Notes: generated by a model not told the origin, from the sequence alone. DNA of 64,000 nt from Micropterix aruncella (GCA_944548615.1 OX155972.1:8083719-8147718); one strand, 5' to 3'. Shown: positions 1 through 11,107, numbered from the stretch's first letter. Program-made: numbers and translations.

Positions 1-844
1 TTCATTTGTATAAGTACAATAATATTAAATTAAATATAATATTAACTAATTCAGAAATAATATGACAATTTAATAAATCAAATAAAATATTATATCACTA
101 AATTATTTATACCGCAACAAAAAATGAAACTCAATTATTAGATTATGTTCATATAAATTCAATTAAAATACTTTTATTGTCTTCAAAACTTTAACATAGC
201 TTTTTAGACACAATAATTTATATAGCCGCTTAAGGTTAAAATAATTTTAAACATTGATATTGAATGTTTTTTAAGAGACTCACCACACAATTGATAATAG
301 TTGTATATCGATAGAGTATAATAGTTGTATATCGATATAATAGAGATAGAGAAATATAGATATTTCAATAAAAATTTTACAACCTGATTTCGATCCAAAA
401 AGGCATCTCTGTATCGAATTGTATACCTCCATTAAAATATAATATTTAAAGATTAAAATTTGATTAACCCGCACACCTGGTGGACCAAATTTGAATTTAT
501 TTTTTAACCGACTTCAAAAAAGGAGGAGGTTATCAATTCGGTTGTATCTTTTTTTTTAAAATGTTTGTTACCGTTTCTAAATGTCTGTTTTAAATGTTAA
601 ATGTTTGTAACTCCGATTGTTGGTTCAGAACGCCAGTTATGAACCGATTTGAAAAATTATTTATTTATTCGAAAGGATATGGTTACAGATTTTCCCAGTT
701 TTATCAAAATCCTGTTCTGATGATGGAATCCATGTGGAATTGAGGGAACTCCTCAAATATTATCATTTTAAATAAAAAATTTACATCTTGGTTCAATTCC
801 GATGACAATTCATTTATTTTTATGGTAAGCATGACCTGATTCTA
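1..844. other. AT-rich non-coding DNA
   Basis: No gene is visible. The sequence is strongly AT-rich with short open frames of low complexity. A stretch near 508-550 (ACCGACTTCAAAAAAGGAGG and following bases) resembles a repeat I associate with lepidopteran genomes. From about 735 onward, partial copies of the minisatellite described next begin to appear. Confidence 0.5.
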
Positions 845-1165
845 CACTCTGGGTTGGCTATCGATGAGGGAACTCCTCAACGGTCAACAGCACAGACCCA
901 AATTTTTTATACTCATTCAGTTATGATAGCCTGTTCTAAGTTTTATCATGACATTGCTGCTTCGCCCAGGGTTGGCTCCCGACGAGGAAACTCCTGAACG
1001 GTCAACAGTACAGACACAGAATGTTATATATGTATTAAATTACGACAGCCCGTCCCACAAAGGACTGCGGCACCCAGGACTGACTTCCAACGAGGGAACT
1101 CCTCAACGGTCAACAGTACATACATACAATTTTGTATACGTATGTAATTATGAGCCCGTTCTTAG
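845..1165 (+). repeat. Three-unit minisatellite, ~110-118 bp per unit
   Basis: Three diverged copies begin near 850, 970 and 1077. Each carries a GGGTTGGCT-like start, a GAGGGAACTCCTCAACGGTC core and a following A/T-rich half. The same unit recurs near 9575-9720 on this strand and twice at 49545-49745 on the other strand, so it is a dispersed repeat. It contains no coding frame I believe in. Confidence 0.75.
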
Positions 1166-1177
1166 TATCACCATGAC

Positions 1178-2253
1178 ATGGCGTTTCAACAGTTTGCTGG
1201 ATTCTCGAGTAAACTGTTGAAACTTTTCGCAGATTACTTGGGGGGCCGCCAGCAATTCGTTAAATTTGGCAATTTTGAATCCAAACTATACAACACTCAA
1301 TCGGGGGTTAGCCAAGGATCAAACTTGGGGCCTTTGTTATTCAACTTATTTGTTAATAATCTGAGTAAAGTAGTCACATCTGCACGTTGTCTAATGTTTG
1401 CTGATGACGTCAAATTGTTTTTATCAACAGTGGAAGTGCTGAGGCCTGCGAGCTCTTCCAGCGTGATATTGATGCAGTTTATGCATGGAGCCAAGCTCGT
1501 AACCTTCACTTCAATATTAACAAATGTGCAGTGATGACATACACAAGATCGCCTGATCATCTGATGTATGATTACTCCATCGCTGGATGTGTGCTTCCCA
1601 GAGTTACTGAAGTCAAAGACTTGGGAGTTTTTTTCGACCCCAAGTTAAACTTCAAGGAACATATTAGACAACTATCTACAACTTCTTTCAAGCTTCTAGG
1701 GTTTGTGATACGGCAATCGAAGCACTTCAATAATATTCGGGTTATGCGCACGTTGTACAACTCGATTGTTAGAAGTCGCATGGAAACGAATGCAGCTATT
1801 TGGAATCCACATGAAGATACTTATACCCTCATGCTGGAAAAGGTACAGAAGTGTTTTTTGAGATTTCTGTACTTCAAGCAGTACGGATATTATCCATTTT
1901 TGTATCCGACTGCATTTATCACAGGCATGGTTGGCTATAATTCTCTCTGTCTCAGAAGAGAAATGCTGACCATGTCCTATATTTTCAATCTAATTCGTGG
2001 TAAAACTGATAACCCTAGCTTACTAGCCAAGGTGGATCTATTCATACCAAATAATTATCTCCGTGCTCGATCGCACCATCTTTTCGCGGAGCCGTTCTCG
2101 CGCACTAACCTTACGAGGTGGAACTTGTTGGCGCGTGCTTTGCTGCGCTTAAATAAAATTCACTCGATGACACCAGATTTCGATATTTTTATCGCCAACC
2201 CTCACTTGTTTAAATTGCAAGCTATTAATTATTTATTCTTACATGATAGCTAG
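1178..2253 (+). pseudogene. Non-LTR retrotransposon reverse transcriptase, 3' half (CR1/Jockey-like), frameshifted
   Basis: The first open part (1178-1534) carries the RT block GVSQGSNLGPLLFNLFVNN and the catalytic FADD. The second (1531-2253) carries the post-catalytic block VKDLGVFFDPKLNFKEHI and the long helical C-terminal region typical of CR1/Jockey-type LINEs. The two lie in different frames. The switch is near 1440, about ten codons after FADD, so a one-base indel broke the gene. The N-terminal endonuclease and RT fingers are absent, as in ordinary 5'-truncated insertions. An A-rich AATA-type tail at 2345-2390 marks the 3' end. A dead copy is the simplest reading; the exact clade is uncertain. 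Confidence 0.88.
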
Positions 2254-2660
2254 TATTATAAGTGTCATTCTATTTGGATAGTTATGGTAATATCTTTATT
2301 AATTTTACTTCTCAATACCTTGGTTTTACTGTTATGTTGATTAGTAATAAGTGAATAAACACAATAAATAATAAATAAAAAAAATAAAAAATGGCTGCTG
2401 CACTTATAAAACATTTTGGAGTCGCATTTTCATTTTGTTAAAAATTTGTCTATGATATAAAATCTTTACAGGTTGTTTAAAAATACTCTATATTTATATA
2501 CATAAAAAATCAAAGTTAACAAAGTACATTGATACTTAATAAACAATCAAAGAATAAACAACAATAATAATAAATTTATAGGATTCGGTTTAACAGATTT
2601 TCACTTTCCTATTTCGCGCCAGGCTGCATTGCAAGAAAAAAAAATTTGCTATAAATAAAG

Positions 2661-2763
2661 GATTAGTATCAATGGTCTAAAAATCAGTAGTAAAAAGTAT
2701 TTAAATAATAATCAATTAATTGAATACTTTTTACTACTGATTTTTAGACCATTGATATTAATC
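2661..2763. repeat. 41-bp near-perfect inverted repeat (hairpin)
   Basis: The arms at 2661-2701 and 2723-2763 are reverse complements with one mismatch, separated by about 21 bases. The right arm stops just before the poly(T) that ends the neighbouring minus-strand LINE. This could be a small MITE or a foldback made when the LINE inserted. Confidence 0.85.
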
Positions 2764-2770
2764 AATTTCA

Positions 2771-4137
2771 ATTTTTTTTTTTTTTTTCAATTTATTTTAT
2801 TTCCAAAAAAATCTTAACAGATTGTAGAAACTTAATATTTAGGTACATTTAAATTACAGTATATTAGTTCGTTTTTACAATATTTAAATTTATCACCACG
2901 TACATACAGTTACTTCATTATTGCTTTTAGGGCATCCAAATCATTTTTAAGATTTATTTACTAAAACCACAAATTAAAATAATTGATAAAAATAATCAAG
3001 AAATTAAAATCAGAAAAAGTCAGAATAATTAAAAAATGCTACTTAAAATTGTCAAAAAAATGACCAAAAAATTTGAAAAATTATTTAAAATTAACAAACT
3101 CATCGATCGAGTAAAAAGCTTTGTCTAATAAGAATTCTTTAAGTAACTTTTTGAATAAGCTTTCCACTTGAATAGTTTTTAAACTTTCTGGTAGCCTGTT
3201 AAAGTAATATGGCCCTGAGTATTTTTTGTCTTGCCTTGCTGTGTTTAGTTTAATACATGGTATAAAAATGTTTAATTTATTTCTCGTATTTTTAGTATGT
3301 GTATCTGAAAACTTTTTATAATGTGTTTCTTTATTCTTAAAAAACTCAGTTAGCAACTTAAAGAGATAGAGTGAGGTTAAGGTGAGGATTCTTAGCCTTT
3401 TAAAAATGGGTCGACATGACTCTTCCCTTTTCACCTTTGCAATTATTCGCACTGCTCTCTTTTGGAGTATAAATATGGGTTCCCTATGACAAGCATAACA
3501 ATTTCCCCAGATCGTAATGGCATAACTTAGGATAGCTTCAATATAGCTGAAATAAACATTTCTTGTTTGCAATTCATCCAAAGACCTTCTTACAATACTT
3601 AAAGCATAACATGCCCGACTTAACCTACTTTCGAGGTTTTCACAGTGAAAGTTCAATTTTAAAAGTTCGTCGACATGAACACCTAAAAATCTAGTACAGT
3701 GAGTTTGAGGAATGGCAGTGTTATTTATTGAAAGTATTATTGGCGAACCTTTATTCCGATTTCGATGATTTGTAAAATGTATGAAGTTACTTTTAGACGC
3801 ATTTAGTGTGAGGTTGTTGCTCTCAAACCAACTATTTAGTTTGAATAGATTAATTTTAACGTTAATCAATAATTCTTCCATATCTTTACCGGCAACAATT
3901 AAACTAGTGTCGTCAGCAAACATCGTTACATTTATATCGTTGAAATACATTGGTAAATCATTTACATATACTAAAAATAGAATAGGGCCCAAAATGGAAC
4001 CCTGCGGGACTCCAAGTTTATTAGTTAAAGGGATCGAACAGTGTTTTGTAATGTTTTGATTTTGACATTGTGTAATTTCCACGATTTGCGTTCTATTTGT
4101 TAAATATGAATCAAACCATTTTAAGCAGTCATTTTAA
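2771..4137 (-). mobile_element. 5'-truncated CR1/Jockey-like LINE
   Basis: The element reads on the minus strand. Its 3' end is the T-run at 2771-2788, which is a poly-A tail on the element strand, followed by ~300 bases of untranslated sequence and then the RT C-terminal half. The frame remains open upstream of the GTG at 4082 to about 4137, adding residues of the form KWFDSYLTNR before it stops abruptly. A 15-base direct repeat (ATCAAACCATTTTAA) occurs at 4109-4123 and 4140-4154 around this end and may relate to the insertion. Confidence 0.8.
3081..4082 (-). CDS. LINE reverse transcriptase C-terminal half (open but truncated)
   Basis: A 333-residue open frame with GVPQGSILGPILFLVYVNDL at residues 24-43 and FADD at 55-58 (RT palm motifs A-to-C region). 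The thumb-like block FLGVHVDELLKLNFH and a C-terminal PYYFNRLPESLK block follow; the latter is typical of CR1/Jockey-type elements. No stop interrupts this half, so the copy is comparatively young, but without the endonuclease and N-terminal RT it cannot transpose by itself. The listed start is a GTG inside a longer open frame, not a true initiator. Confidence 0.88.
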   Translation of the reverse strand: MEITQCQNQNITKHCSIPLTNKLGVPQGSILGPILFLVYVNDLPMYFNDINVTMFADDTSLIVAGKDMEELLINVKINLFKLNSWFESNNLTLNASKSNFIHFTNHRNRNKGSPIILSINNTAIPQTHCTRFLGVHVDELLKLNFHCENLESRLSRACYALSIVRRSLDELQTRNVYFSYIEAILSYAITIWGNCYACHREPIFILQKRAVRIIAKVKREESCRPIFKRLRILTLTSLYLFKLLTEFFKNKETHYKKFSDTHTKNTRNKLNIFIPCIKLNTARQDKKYSGPYYFNRLPESLKTIQVESLFKKLLKEFLLDKAFYSIDEFVNFK

Positions 4138-4170
4138 TCAATCAAACCATTTTAATCCTTTATTCATAGG

Positions 4171-4595
4171 AAATTTATTTTGGACATGGATCCTGAATGC
4201 TCCTATACGCACCAAAATCGATGCACTGGAGATGTGGTGTTGGCGTTAAATGCTAGGAATCCCATGGACAGCACGCCGCACCAACAAATCTGTCCTGGAA
4301 GAACTCGGCATCCAAGTGAGGCTCTCCACCGTATGCATGAGAAGGATCCCGCAGTTCTTCGGTCATGTTGCCAGGAGAAACCAAGAGAATCTGGAGAAAA
4401 TGCTTTTCGGGGGTCAAGTGGAGGGAAGAAGAAGCAGAGGCAGATCATCGGCCAGATGGAAAAACCTCATAAAAGAAGTTACAAAATTGTCAATACAATC
4501 TGCAACCCGCCATGCAGAAGACAGGTCGAAGTGGAGGAGCCTCGTAGGCAAACTGTTGTCTAGTGGCCACGATCCTCAGTATTGAGGGAACGACG
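4171..4595 (+). pseudogene. RTE-type endonuclease/reverse transcriptase, C-terminal end
   Basis: The readable frame runs from KIDALEMWCWR, through one in-frame stop, into MLGIPWTARRTNKSVLEELG and IQFFGHVARR-like blocks. It ends at a TGA at about 4583. This is the conserved tail of the RTE-family ORF found in many insects. The 3' end has the short GAAGAAGAAT-type tail usual for RTE. It lies directly against the truncated end of the preceding LINE. A second copy of the same family lies at 35840-36437 on the other strand. Confidence 0.85.
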
Positions 4596-4859
4596 GAAAA
4601 GAAGAAGAATCAATTAATAATCAATTTGTATAAATAATATTTAAAACTATTTAACTAAAAGGTACTAGAATGGTCTTTGGAATAGTAAAATAACTAATAA
4701 TAATAAATGGCATTTAGTTGTCACAAATTATAAATATTCAAAAATAATGAAAGCAAATCAAAAGAATAATTTAACAAAAAAAGCATTATATTGGTCCATG
4801 CAATAATACAAATATCTAAAAAACATAAATTGTAATGAAAATACACCAAAAAATATCTT

Positions 4860-5885
4860 ATCATAGTACTTCTCGCTAATCAGGTGGCCAGGATTCCCTT
4901 CCCTGCCAGAGCCTTGAATTGAGTGGGCAAACCGTTGAAAACTTTAATGCCGACGTAATTCGGGTATCATCTGAAAACCTCATTTCGAGGACGTTGCAAA
5001 TCAATGTTGTTATATTTTCCTCTCGGTCGTGCTTATGATATTAACCGCAAAGCTTATTTTTTTAAAGCGTGTTATATATAAATTAGCGATGCATTCGAAT
5101 GCATAGAGGAAGCCAGTGTTTGGATGCCCAAGGATTTGAATCGTCCTCTACAACTTTCTGACGGAGATATATTTTTCAGGTTTCGTATATTTTTGTAGGA
5201 AGAAAGGTTTTTGACCCTGGAATAGTATATTTTTAGACAGCCGAAGGCGTCAAACCAGCGATGTTTGACAATTGACTTTTACCATAAATATCAATTAAAA
5301 TCACGCCCGACGTTATTCTAGCGGCCGTCTGGGTAATAATGAGACATGTTCCTATGGATTTTAGGACCGTTCGAATAAGAAAATAATATTACTGTGCGCT
5401 CCGGGAGCAAGACGCCAATATTGGTCATTAGGTAGCCAACGGTGTTCTGATGTGCAACCAAATTTGGTCGTTACGGAGCCGAACGGTTATATGTTTTCGA
5501 TATATAAGTGGTAAACTATTTTTACGTCCTGAAGATATAGAGTTTTTCTCAGTCTTTTCATAACGAAACATGCACTTGATTACTTTGAATGGATGTGATC
5601 AGCATATTTGTCCCACCTCAGATTTTGGTCAAGTATTATGCCTAAGGAACTGGTATATTTTATTTGAGTATTTCTTTCTATTTCTAGAGAAATTTCAAAA
5701 CTTCCTTGTGCAGTTTTACCCTTAAATGCCATAGATACTGTTTTAGACATGTAAAATGTTAATGAGTTGCTATACAGCCAATTATCAACTATCTTTAGGT
5801 CACTTTCTATTGTATCTATAATTAGATCATGGTTTTTGTCTAAGAAATTTAGGCTAATATCATCGGCAAATAGTCTTTCATAGGA
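4860..5885 (-). pseudogene. Degraded CR1/Jockey-like LINE (RT and C-terminal pieces)
   Basis: There is no long open frame, but minus-strand reading shows an RT piece at about 5575-5885: FADDISL, then DNWLYSNSLTF, then SLGIILDQNLRWD. After an interruption, a C-terminal piece follows at about 4865-5165 (RFKSLGIQTLAS, then YVGIKVFNGLPTQFKAL). The order and spacing match other LINEs in the window. The gap at about 5230-5560 holds an unrelated dispersed repeat. The 3' untranslated part probably runs down to about 4620. Stops and frameshifts make it clearly dead. Confidence 0.75.
5353..5492. repeat. Dispersed repeat copy inside the LINE relic
   Basis: About 140 bases closely match 56189-56330, including a GTGCAACCAAATTTGGTC motif. 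At the second site the same motif is the left arm of a 66-bp palindrome. It is probably part of a non-autonomous DNA element inserted into the LINE. Confidence 0.65.
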
Positions 5886-5934
5886 ACCACCCTATGTTGG
5901 AACCCACGATGTCATTCATATAAATGTTATCGTG

Positions 5935-6003
5935 GAGGCATACACACAGACACACACACACCCACACACAGACAACTAGAGCTGTGACACAGACACACAC
6001 AGA
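5935..6003. repeat. CA-rich simple sequence
   Basis: A run of CACACA/CAGACA repeats sits immediately next to the 3' end of the family-S copy that follows. Similar CACACAGACACAC runs occur near 6632 and 49795. Confidence 0.7.
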
Positions 6004-6625
6004 CAACTACAACGGCGAACCCGTCACCTCAGGAAGTTTTAACGATATTAGATCTTTCTGTCTCCTGTGAGGTGAGCGCAGAAGACTTAAGATAAAAACA
6101 ATCCACTGTCTAGTTACGCCACTCGGCCGTAAGAGACCAACACCTTACCGCGCGATTACCAGGTTAATCACCAGAGGACCGACACTCGCGCCCTTACTTC
6201 CAGTTGCAACCAGAATTCTTCGGTCTCCCGGCTGGTTACAGGTTCGTGGTCGCTTGCGCGGTCATCTCCCTTACGTAGCGGTGATACTGTGTCTATTGAA
6301 TCGATCGCGGACCATGTCGTCATTTGCCCTTCTTTTCACCCGGGATCGGGTAGCCGATTGGTAGTTTCAAGAGCAGTTGCCGTAAGGTTAACAACTACCC
6401 CCGCTCTATAGGATACAGTACTGTTTCCAGACTACCCTGGCTGTCGGCCGGAATGCACAATTGTTTGACTGACGCCGCACGGTGCGCAAACCGTCGAGGA
6501 GCGCAGGCCGGAGTGTATTACCCGGGATCGCACTTCTGCGTGGTGGCCGCCGGATGGGTATTGACCCGTGAGTTTGACCGACCCTAAACGATTGGGTCTT
6601 AGTGGCCAACTACAACAGGTCCCAT
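6004..6625 (-). mobile_element. Family S copy A (unclassified ~0.6-kb repeat)
   Basis: Read on the minus strand, this starts with GTTGGCCACTAAGACCCA and CGGGTCAATACCCATCCGGC-like blocks. It passes a TGTTTCCTATAGAG-like centre and ends in GACGGGTTCGCC then GTTGTAGT. It aligns block by block with the copies at 29868-32250, 41511-42868, 46318-46850 and 62017-62515. It is diverged, and no translation survives along its length. Conclusions about the family are drawn from the nested copies near 42 kb. Confidence 0.8.
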
Positions 6626-6680
6626 TAGCACAGACACACAGACAGACTTCAGTCTGGAAATGGTCCTAATAATCTGGGGG

Positions 6681-6770
6681 GGTGGGGTCAATATGTATAT
6701 TAGATATACATTTTTCAATATGTATATTAGATATTAGATATACATATACATTTTGACCCTCCCACTTCTT
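6681..6770. repeat. AT-rich duplicated/foldback segment
   Basis: A motif ATATGTATATTAGATA is repeated. The flanks GGTGGGGTCAATATG and CATTTTGACCCTCCCAC are roughly complementary, so the segment can fold back. No function is implied. Confidence 0.5.
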
Positions 6771-7128
6771 CACCTCATTTTTTTTGCACATTCACAATAC
6801 TTTACCTCCTCGACGGTTAGGAGGCCGGTAGAGTAAAAAAAACTTTGCCTTCTCCTTCATGTGGAAAAGATGCTCAGGTTGAGGAGATTTTGGGAAACTG
6901 AAGTCTAATCGTTCTACTATACTTTTGCAAAGCAGGTAGAGTCCACATGGGCGGATAATGAAAAATTGTTTTTCTCAGCCATGTTCAAGGCATGTGTTTT
7001 ACATGACAGCGTTACAATTTACGATTACACTGCGGGATTTCAATCGAAGAAGCATTGGTCTTTTGTTATTGCGATGTCAGAAATCTCTATATTAATACTG
7101 TCTCCTGTAATGCCTTCACACGACTCAA

Positions 7129-7826
7129 GCCGCAATTATATTAGACCCACGCCGCGTGTCGCAACGCTGTCTCACGCAACAGGCAGATACTTATACTACG
7201 GTGTCGTGTCACCGCGCGTGCTGACGAATTTTGGTGTCAAATCAGTGGTGGCCGTAAACGTCCGCACTTGTCTACAATGTTTTCGTTCGACTCAGATACG
7301 GATGTTGAAGAAAATATTGTCTACCTGCTTATGTTAAGCCTACTCAAGAAGAAAAGAAAGAAGAGGAGATACTGGGTGCATCCAATAAATGCATTAAGAG
7401 AAACTAGTTTCAAATTTTAGCCTATTTCCTCTCACGCTGCCGTTATTATTATATGATCATTGACATCTTTATTTTTAGGATAATATAAAAATGGATAACT
7501 CTCTCACTAGCTCTATCACTTTGACGGCGGTCATCTTGCGCGCGCACTGAAATAAGTATGTGTAATAAGCACTGAAATAAGCACTTGCTTGGCCATGCGC
7601 GCAAATTCGAGTGCCCACGGGTGATTATACTAGCGAGAAGCGAGCTGACGCGACGCTTTCCCCACCACCGTTCCCACGCCGATCGAAATGGAGTGGTCTG
7701 CGTGGCGTCAGCTCGCTCGGCGATACGCGGGATATGTCAAATATAATAATTTTCATAATAAATGTATGAAACCGAATCCGATCCCACGCTTTGCGACACG
7801 CGGCGTGGGCCTACTATAATTTCGGC
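7129..7826. mobile_element. Non-autonomous DNA element with 39-bp inverted ends
   Basis: Bases 7129-7167 and 7788-7826 are inverted copies matching at 35 of 39 positions (core CCCACGCCGCGTGTCGCAA). The 620-base interior has no credible coding frame. It contains a second inverted pair around GCGAGCTGACGC (about 7640) and GCGTCAGCTCGC (about 7717). I could not fix a target duplication, so the superfamily is open. Confidence 0.65.
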
Positions 7827-8197
7827 TTTATGCGCCGTATTCATTACTAGACTTTTAGGTTTATTACATTCCTTTTAAGGCGATATTTCGTATAACTTAC
7901 GATTTCTATATATTTTGTGCAAACTTACGAGTCATGTGAGACGCATCTTTAACTGTTTTTTTTAATTGTGAAAAAATACCGATTTTCAAGTTAAAGTCAT
8001 AGGGAATTTTACAACGACAACGACGGGGATCGACATCAGAATCAAGGTCCTAGCTCAAAGTATTTTCGCGGTCCTACACCACATTTAAATTCTACACAAA
8101 GCTTATTCGTGAATCACGCGCATGCGTCTATTCCCGCACGATGACGGTAGGTAAACTACTTCCTAATCTATCTATTATAGGCCCAACCATTATGCAC

Positions 8198-8883
8198 CCT
8201 ACACACGATCAGGCGGCCGGAGAGGCCCGGACTGTCCGGTCAAATGTGTCAGTCCAAACCCGACGTGTGTAGCAGGAAATTCCGGCTGGAGGGCGCGGCC
8301 GGATGCGGCCTCTCATCGAATGAAATTTCATTCGATGGCCGGATGCAGCGTTGCCATCCTGACTCCTAAAAGCTACCGTACTACTGAAGTAAAAATTACC
8401 GTTTTTCGACAAAAAATACAGAATTTATTAAAAGAAAAGGCACAGGTAAAATATTATAGATAGCGGTGCTCTGAAATTTCTGCAACCAGCTTGACCACTG
8501 CAGTCACGCGCCATTGAGGAGGCGCATAATTAAAAGTGAGACGCATGGCTGGTCTATAAGGCCTGTCCTCGCTGCCTGTGAGAGGTAATGGTGATATCTG
8601 AATTAAAATAAAATACGGATAAAGTGGAACAACTCTAGTTTTAATTATTTTAACATAACCTCCCCCTAGAGTGGTCGAATTGCCGTATACCGACAGGTTA
8701 TTACTGTATACCGTACCGACGACGAAATTACCGCATGCCCCCACAATTATCGTACGGGTTGGCAACGCTGGCCGGATGACTGTGGTGGTCGCAGGCCGGG
8801 CCGGACGCCCCTACACACGTCCGACCAAAGCCGGCCGCGCCTTCAGTCCAGACCTCTCCGGCCGGGCCTCATCGTGTGTACGG
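8198..8883. mobile_element. Non-autonomous DNA element with GC-rich inverted ends
   Basis: The left end (8198-8233) and right end (8845-8883) are inverted copies sharing TACACACGAT and CGGCCGGAGAG blocks with small gaps. A further subterminal inverted pair carries GGCGCGGCCGG. The interior is AT-rich without a gene. A perfect 24-bp palindrome lies at 8314-8337. The ends are GC-rich in an AT-rich neighbourhood, which argues for an inserted element. No clean target duplication was found. Confidence 0.6.
8314..8337. repeat. Perfect 24-bp palindrome
   Basis: CATCGAATGAAA and its exact reverse complement are fused without a spacer, inside the element with GC-rich ends. Confidence 0.9.
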
Positions 8884-9096
8884 CGCATTACTCGCGCATT
8901 ATTATTTTAGTAAGTGTTGTCGATTAAAATATAATGGTATTATGCCACCGTAACGAGCAAATAGACATTTTAAAGCTAATTTACCTTGAATCATAGGTTA
9001 TACCATGTATATTTGCTCTAATCATTAAATAATTGAAGGAATTATTTGAAAATTATAATTTGATTAAATACATGCATATAAAGATACATTTGTTTG

Positions 9097-10314
9097 ATGG
9101 AAACTCTTACTTTGAAGGTAAAAATGAAGCTGTTTAATATTGGCGAATATTCTTTGAAAAATCAGCTATGGTATGCGTCTTGTCTTTTATCGTTTACTGG
9201 CACTAATATATTTAATGGTTATTGGATGAAAGGTAAGGAATTACATTATAAATTTTATTATAGCTTATCCTCACCATTCTTCATTTTAGGGTGCCTCTCC
9301 AACTAGTGTAGGTTGGCAGTTAGCTCTGCATACTTCTTTTTGTCCTTCGTTAGGCAAAACGTTCGGAGTCATTCACAAACAGGCCTTCGATATATCATTT
9401 TTATCACCCAAAGAGTCATTTTTCTGCCTATCTCCAGAATTAATACGTTGTTTTCGCCCACAAGCTGATGAGGAGCGTGGGTTTTGTGACCGATCATTGC
9501 CTTGATTTCTTTATGCAAATTGGATGCGTCATGTTTTATTATGATAAACGGTTCTAAGTTTCACCGCGACAGGGCTGCCGCACCCAGGGTTGGCTTCTAA
9601 CCAGGGCACTCCTCAGCGGTCAACAACAAAAACACGAAATTATGTATAGCTTTCAATTATGATAGCTTGTTCTAAGTTCCACTATGATATGGCTGCTGCA
9701 CCCTAGGTTGGCTCGGGACAGAGCATTTTAATAAGAGCTTGTTTAAAAAATGTGTTTTTAATATTAATTATTTATACCAAAAGAAATACTTTTTAGGTTG
9801 GAGAATTTTATTGGATTCATTACTAATACTACTCTTTTGTAGATTGTCTGTATACGTTGGTATACTATTTTTTTCGGTTGGAACATTTTGGAATTTTGGA
9901 AGTAATATTTTTGATGCACTACCATTGTTTTATATGACAACATCACTCACGGATATAATATCGATTACCTGGATCATTTATTACAGGTTACAAATTGGAA
10001 TTTATATACATACTTAAAAACTTAGTGAATAATAAAAAAAAAGTTACAAGTAATTTTAGTAAAAAAAATATACATAAAATTACATTTACTTTTTACAGAA
10101 AGAATATTTTGATTATTGTGGAATTGGCAAATCATGAAGTTGAACTCTCCCGTGATTCAGAGGAAGAAAAGAAGGCATATTTTAAAAGTATGAAGGGCGT
10201 GAAGATAGTATCCATTGCGTACTCTTTGATTATATGGATAGTATCCATTGCGTACACTCAACATGATCGTCTTAAAAGATTCATTGAATATGCTGCCAAT
10301 GTTGCAGCCACTTG
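9097..10314 (+). CDS. Odorant receptor-like gene, 5' exons (N-terminal half)
   Basis: Proposed exons are 9097-9232, 9797-9986 and 10099-10314. Exon 1 ends at AAAG|GTAAGG in phase 1. Exon 2 follows TTTTTAG at 9796 and joins in frame to give YWMK-GWRILLDSLL. Exon 2 ends at TACAG|GTTACA in phase 2, and exon 3 follows TTTTTACAG at 10098, completing an Arg codon. Exon 3 ends at CTTG|GTGAGT. The ~180 residues hold hydrophobic helices (ILLDSLLILLFC, PLFYMTTSLTDIISITWIIYY, VKIVSIAYSLIIWIVSIAY) and the charged loop ELANHEVELSRDSEEEKKAY, a layout like the first half of insect 7tm_6 odorant receptors. These act as ligand-gated channels with the co-receptor Orco in sensory neurons. ATG 9097 and ATG 9124 are both possible starts. 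The family call rests mainly on the 3' exon at 25191-25822. Confidence 0.65.
9233..9796 (+). other. Proposed intron 1 of the receptor gene
   Basis: Bounded by GTAAGG and TTTTTAG. It holds one to two diverged units of the 110-bp minisatellite (about 9575-9720) and otherwise nothing recognisable. A nearer AG at 9289 would bring an in-frame stop within six codons, so it was not used. Confidence 0.5.
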
Positions 10315-10412
10315 GTGAGTAATCATTCCAGGGTCGATCGCCGAAAAAGTCAAGCCCAGTTGTATCAATTTTGTGATTTTGCGTGCATTATGAACACAAT
10401 ATTATAAGTTAA

Positions 10413-10691
10413 CTAGCTGTTGCCCGCGGCTTCGCTCGCGTTAAATTTGGGGTTAGATAGATCACTTTTTCCAATCAAGTGGTAAGTTTTTGCGTGTTAT
10501 ATATAAAGGTATCCAACATCCTTGTCTGTACTCCTGTCAATGCACTTCATGATAATCAAGTAAGTAGATAGGCGTGAAGATGAAACGATCGCGGTGCTTG
10601 CGCTACGCTTGTTATCGAGACAAATTATGAATTTATAATGAGGCTCTACCGCCTTCTCGCGTCCGGCAACCGCCGCGCGCGACTATATTTT
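10413..10691 (-). mobile_element. Truncated Helitron 3' end (duplicate copy)
   Basis: The minus-strand 3' terminus reads GCGGGCAACAGCTAG followed by T, the CTAG-type end expected of Helitrons inserted between A and T. It was cut short by the 793-bp duplication; the continuing copy starts at 11206. Confidence 0.8.
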
Positions 10692-10891
10692 GAAGTAATA
10701 TTTTTGATGCACTACCATTGTTTTATATGACAACATCACTCACGGATATAATATCGATTACCTGGATCATTTATTACAGGTTACAAATTGGAATTTATAT
10801 ACATACTTAAAAACTTAGTGAATAATAAAAAAAAAGTTACAAGTAATTTTAGTAAAAAAAATATACATAAAATTACATTTACTTTTTACAG

Positions 10892-11107
10892 AAAGAATAT
10901 TTTGATTATTGTGGAATTGGCAAATCATGAAGTTGAACTCTCCCGTGATTCAGAGGAAGAAAAGAAGGCATATTTTAAAAGTATGAAGGGCGTGAAGATA
11001 GTATCCATTGCGTACTCTTTGATTATATGGATAGTATCCATTGCGTACACTCAACATGATCGTCTTAAAAGATTCATTGAATATGCTGCCAATGTTGCAG
11101 CCACTTG
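10892..11107 (+). CDS. Duplicated copy of receptor exon 3
   Basis: Same sequence as 10099-10314, with the TTTTTACAG acceptor and the G|GTGAGT donor intact. It is 216 bases long, a multiple of three, so splicing in both copies would keep the frame and add 72 residues including a membrane helix. The preceding partial exon 2 (10692-10779) has lost its acceptor and is unlikely to be used. Whether one copy, either copy or both are spliced cannot be told here. Confidence 0.55.

Noticed and set aside
4203..4448. Minus-strand frame opposite the RTE end, also at 35974-36288
   Set aside because: Antisense shadow of the RTE coding sequence. It is similar in both copies only because the RTE copies are similar.
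6966..7337. 123-codon plus-strand frame
   Set aside because: It crosses the inverted end of a DNA element and has no recognisable domain or codon bias.
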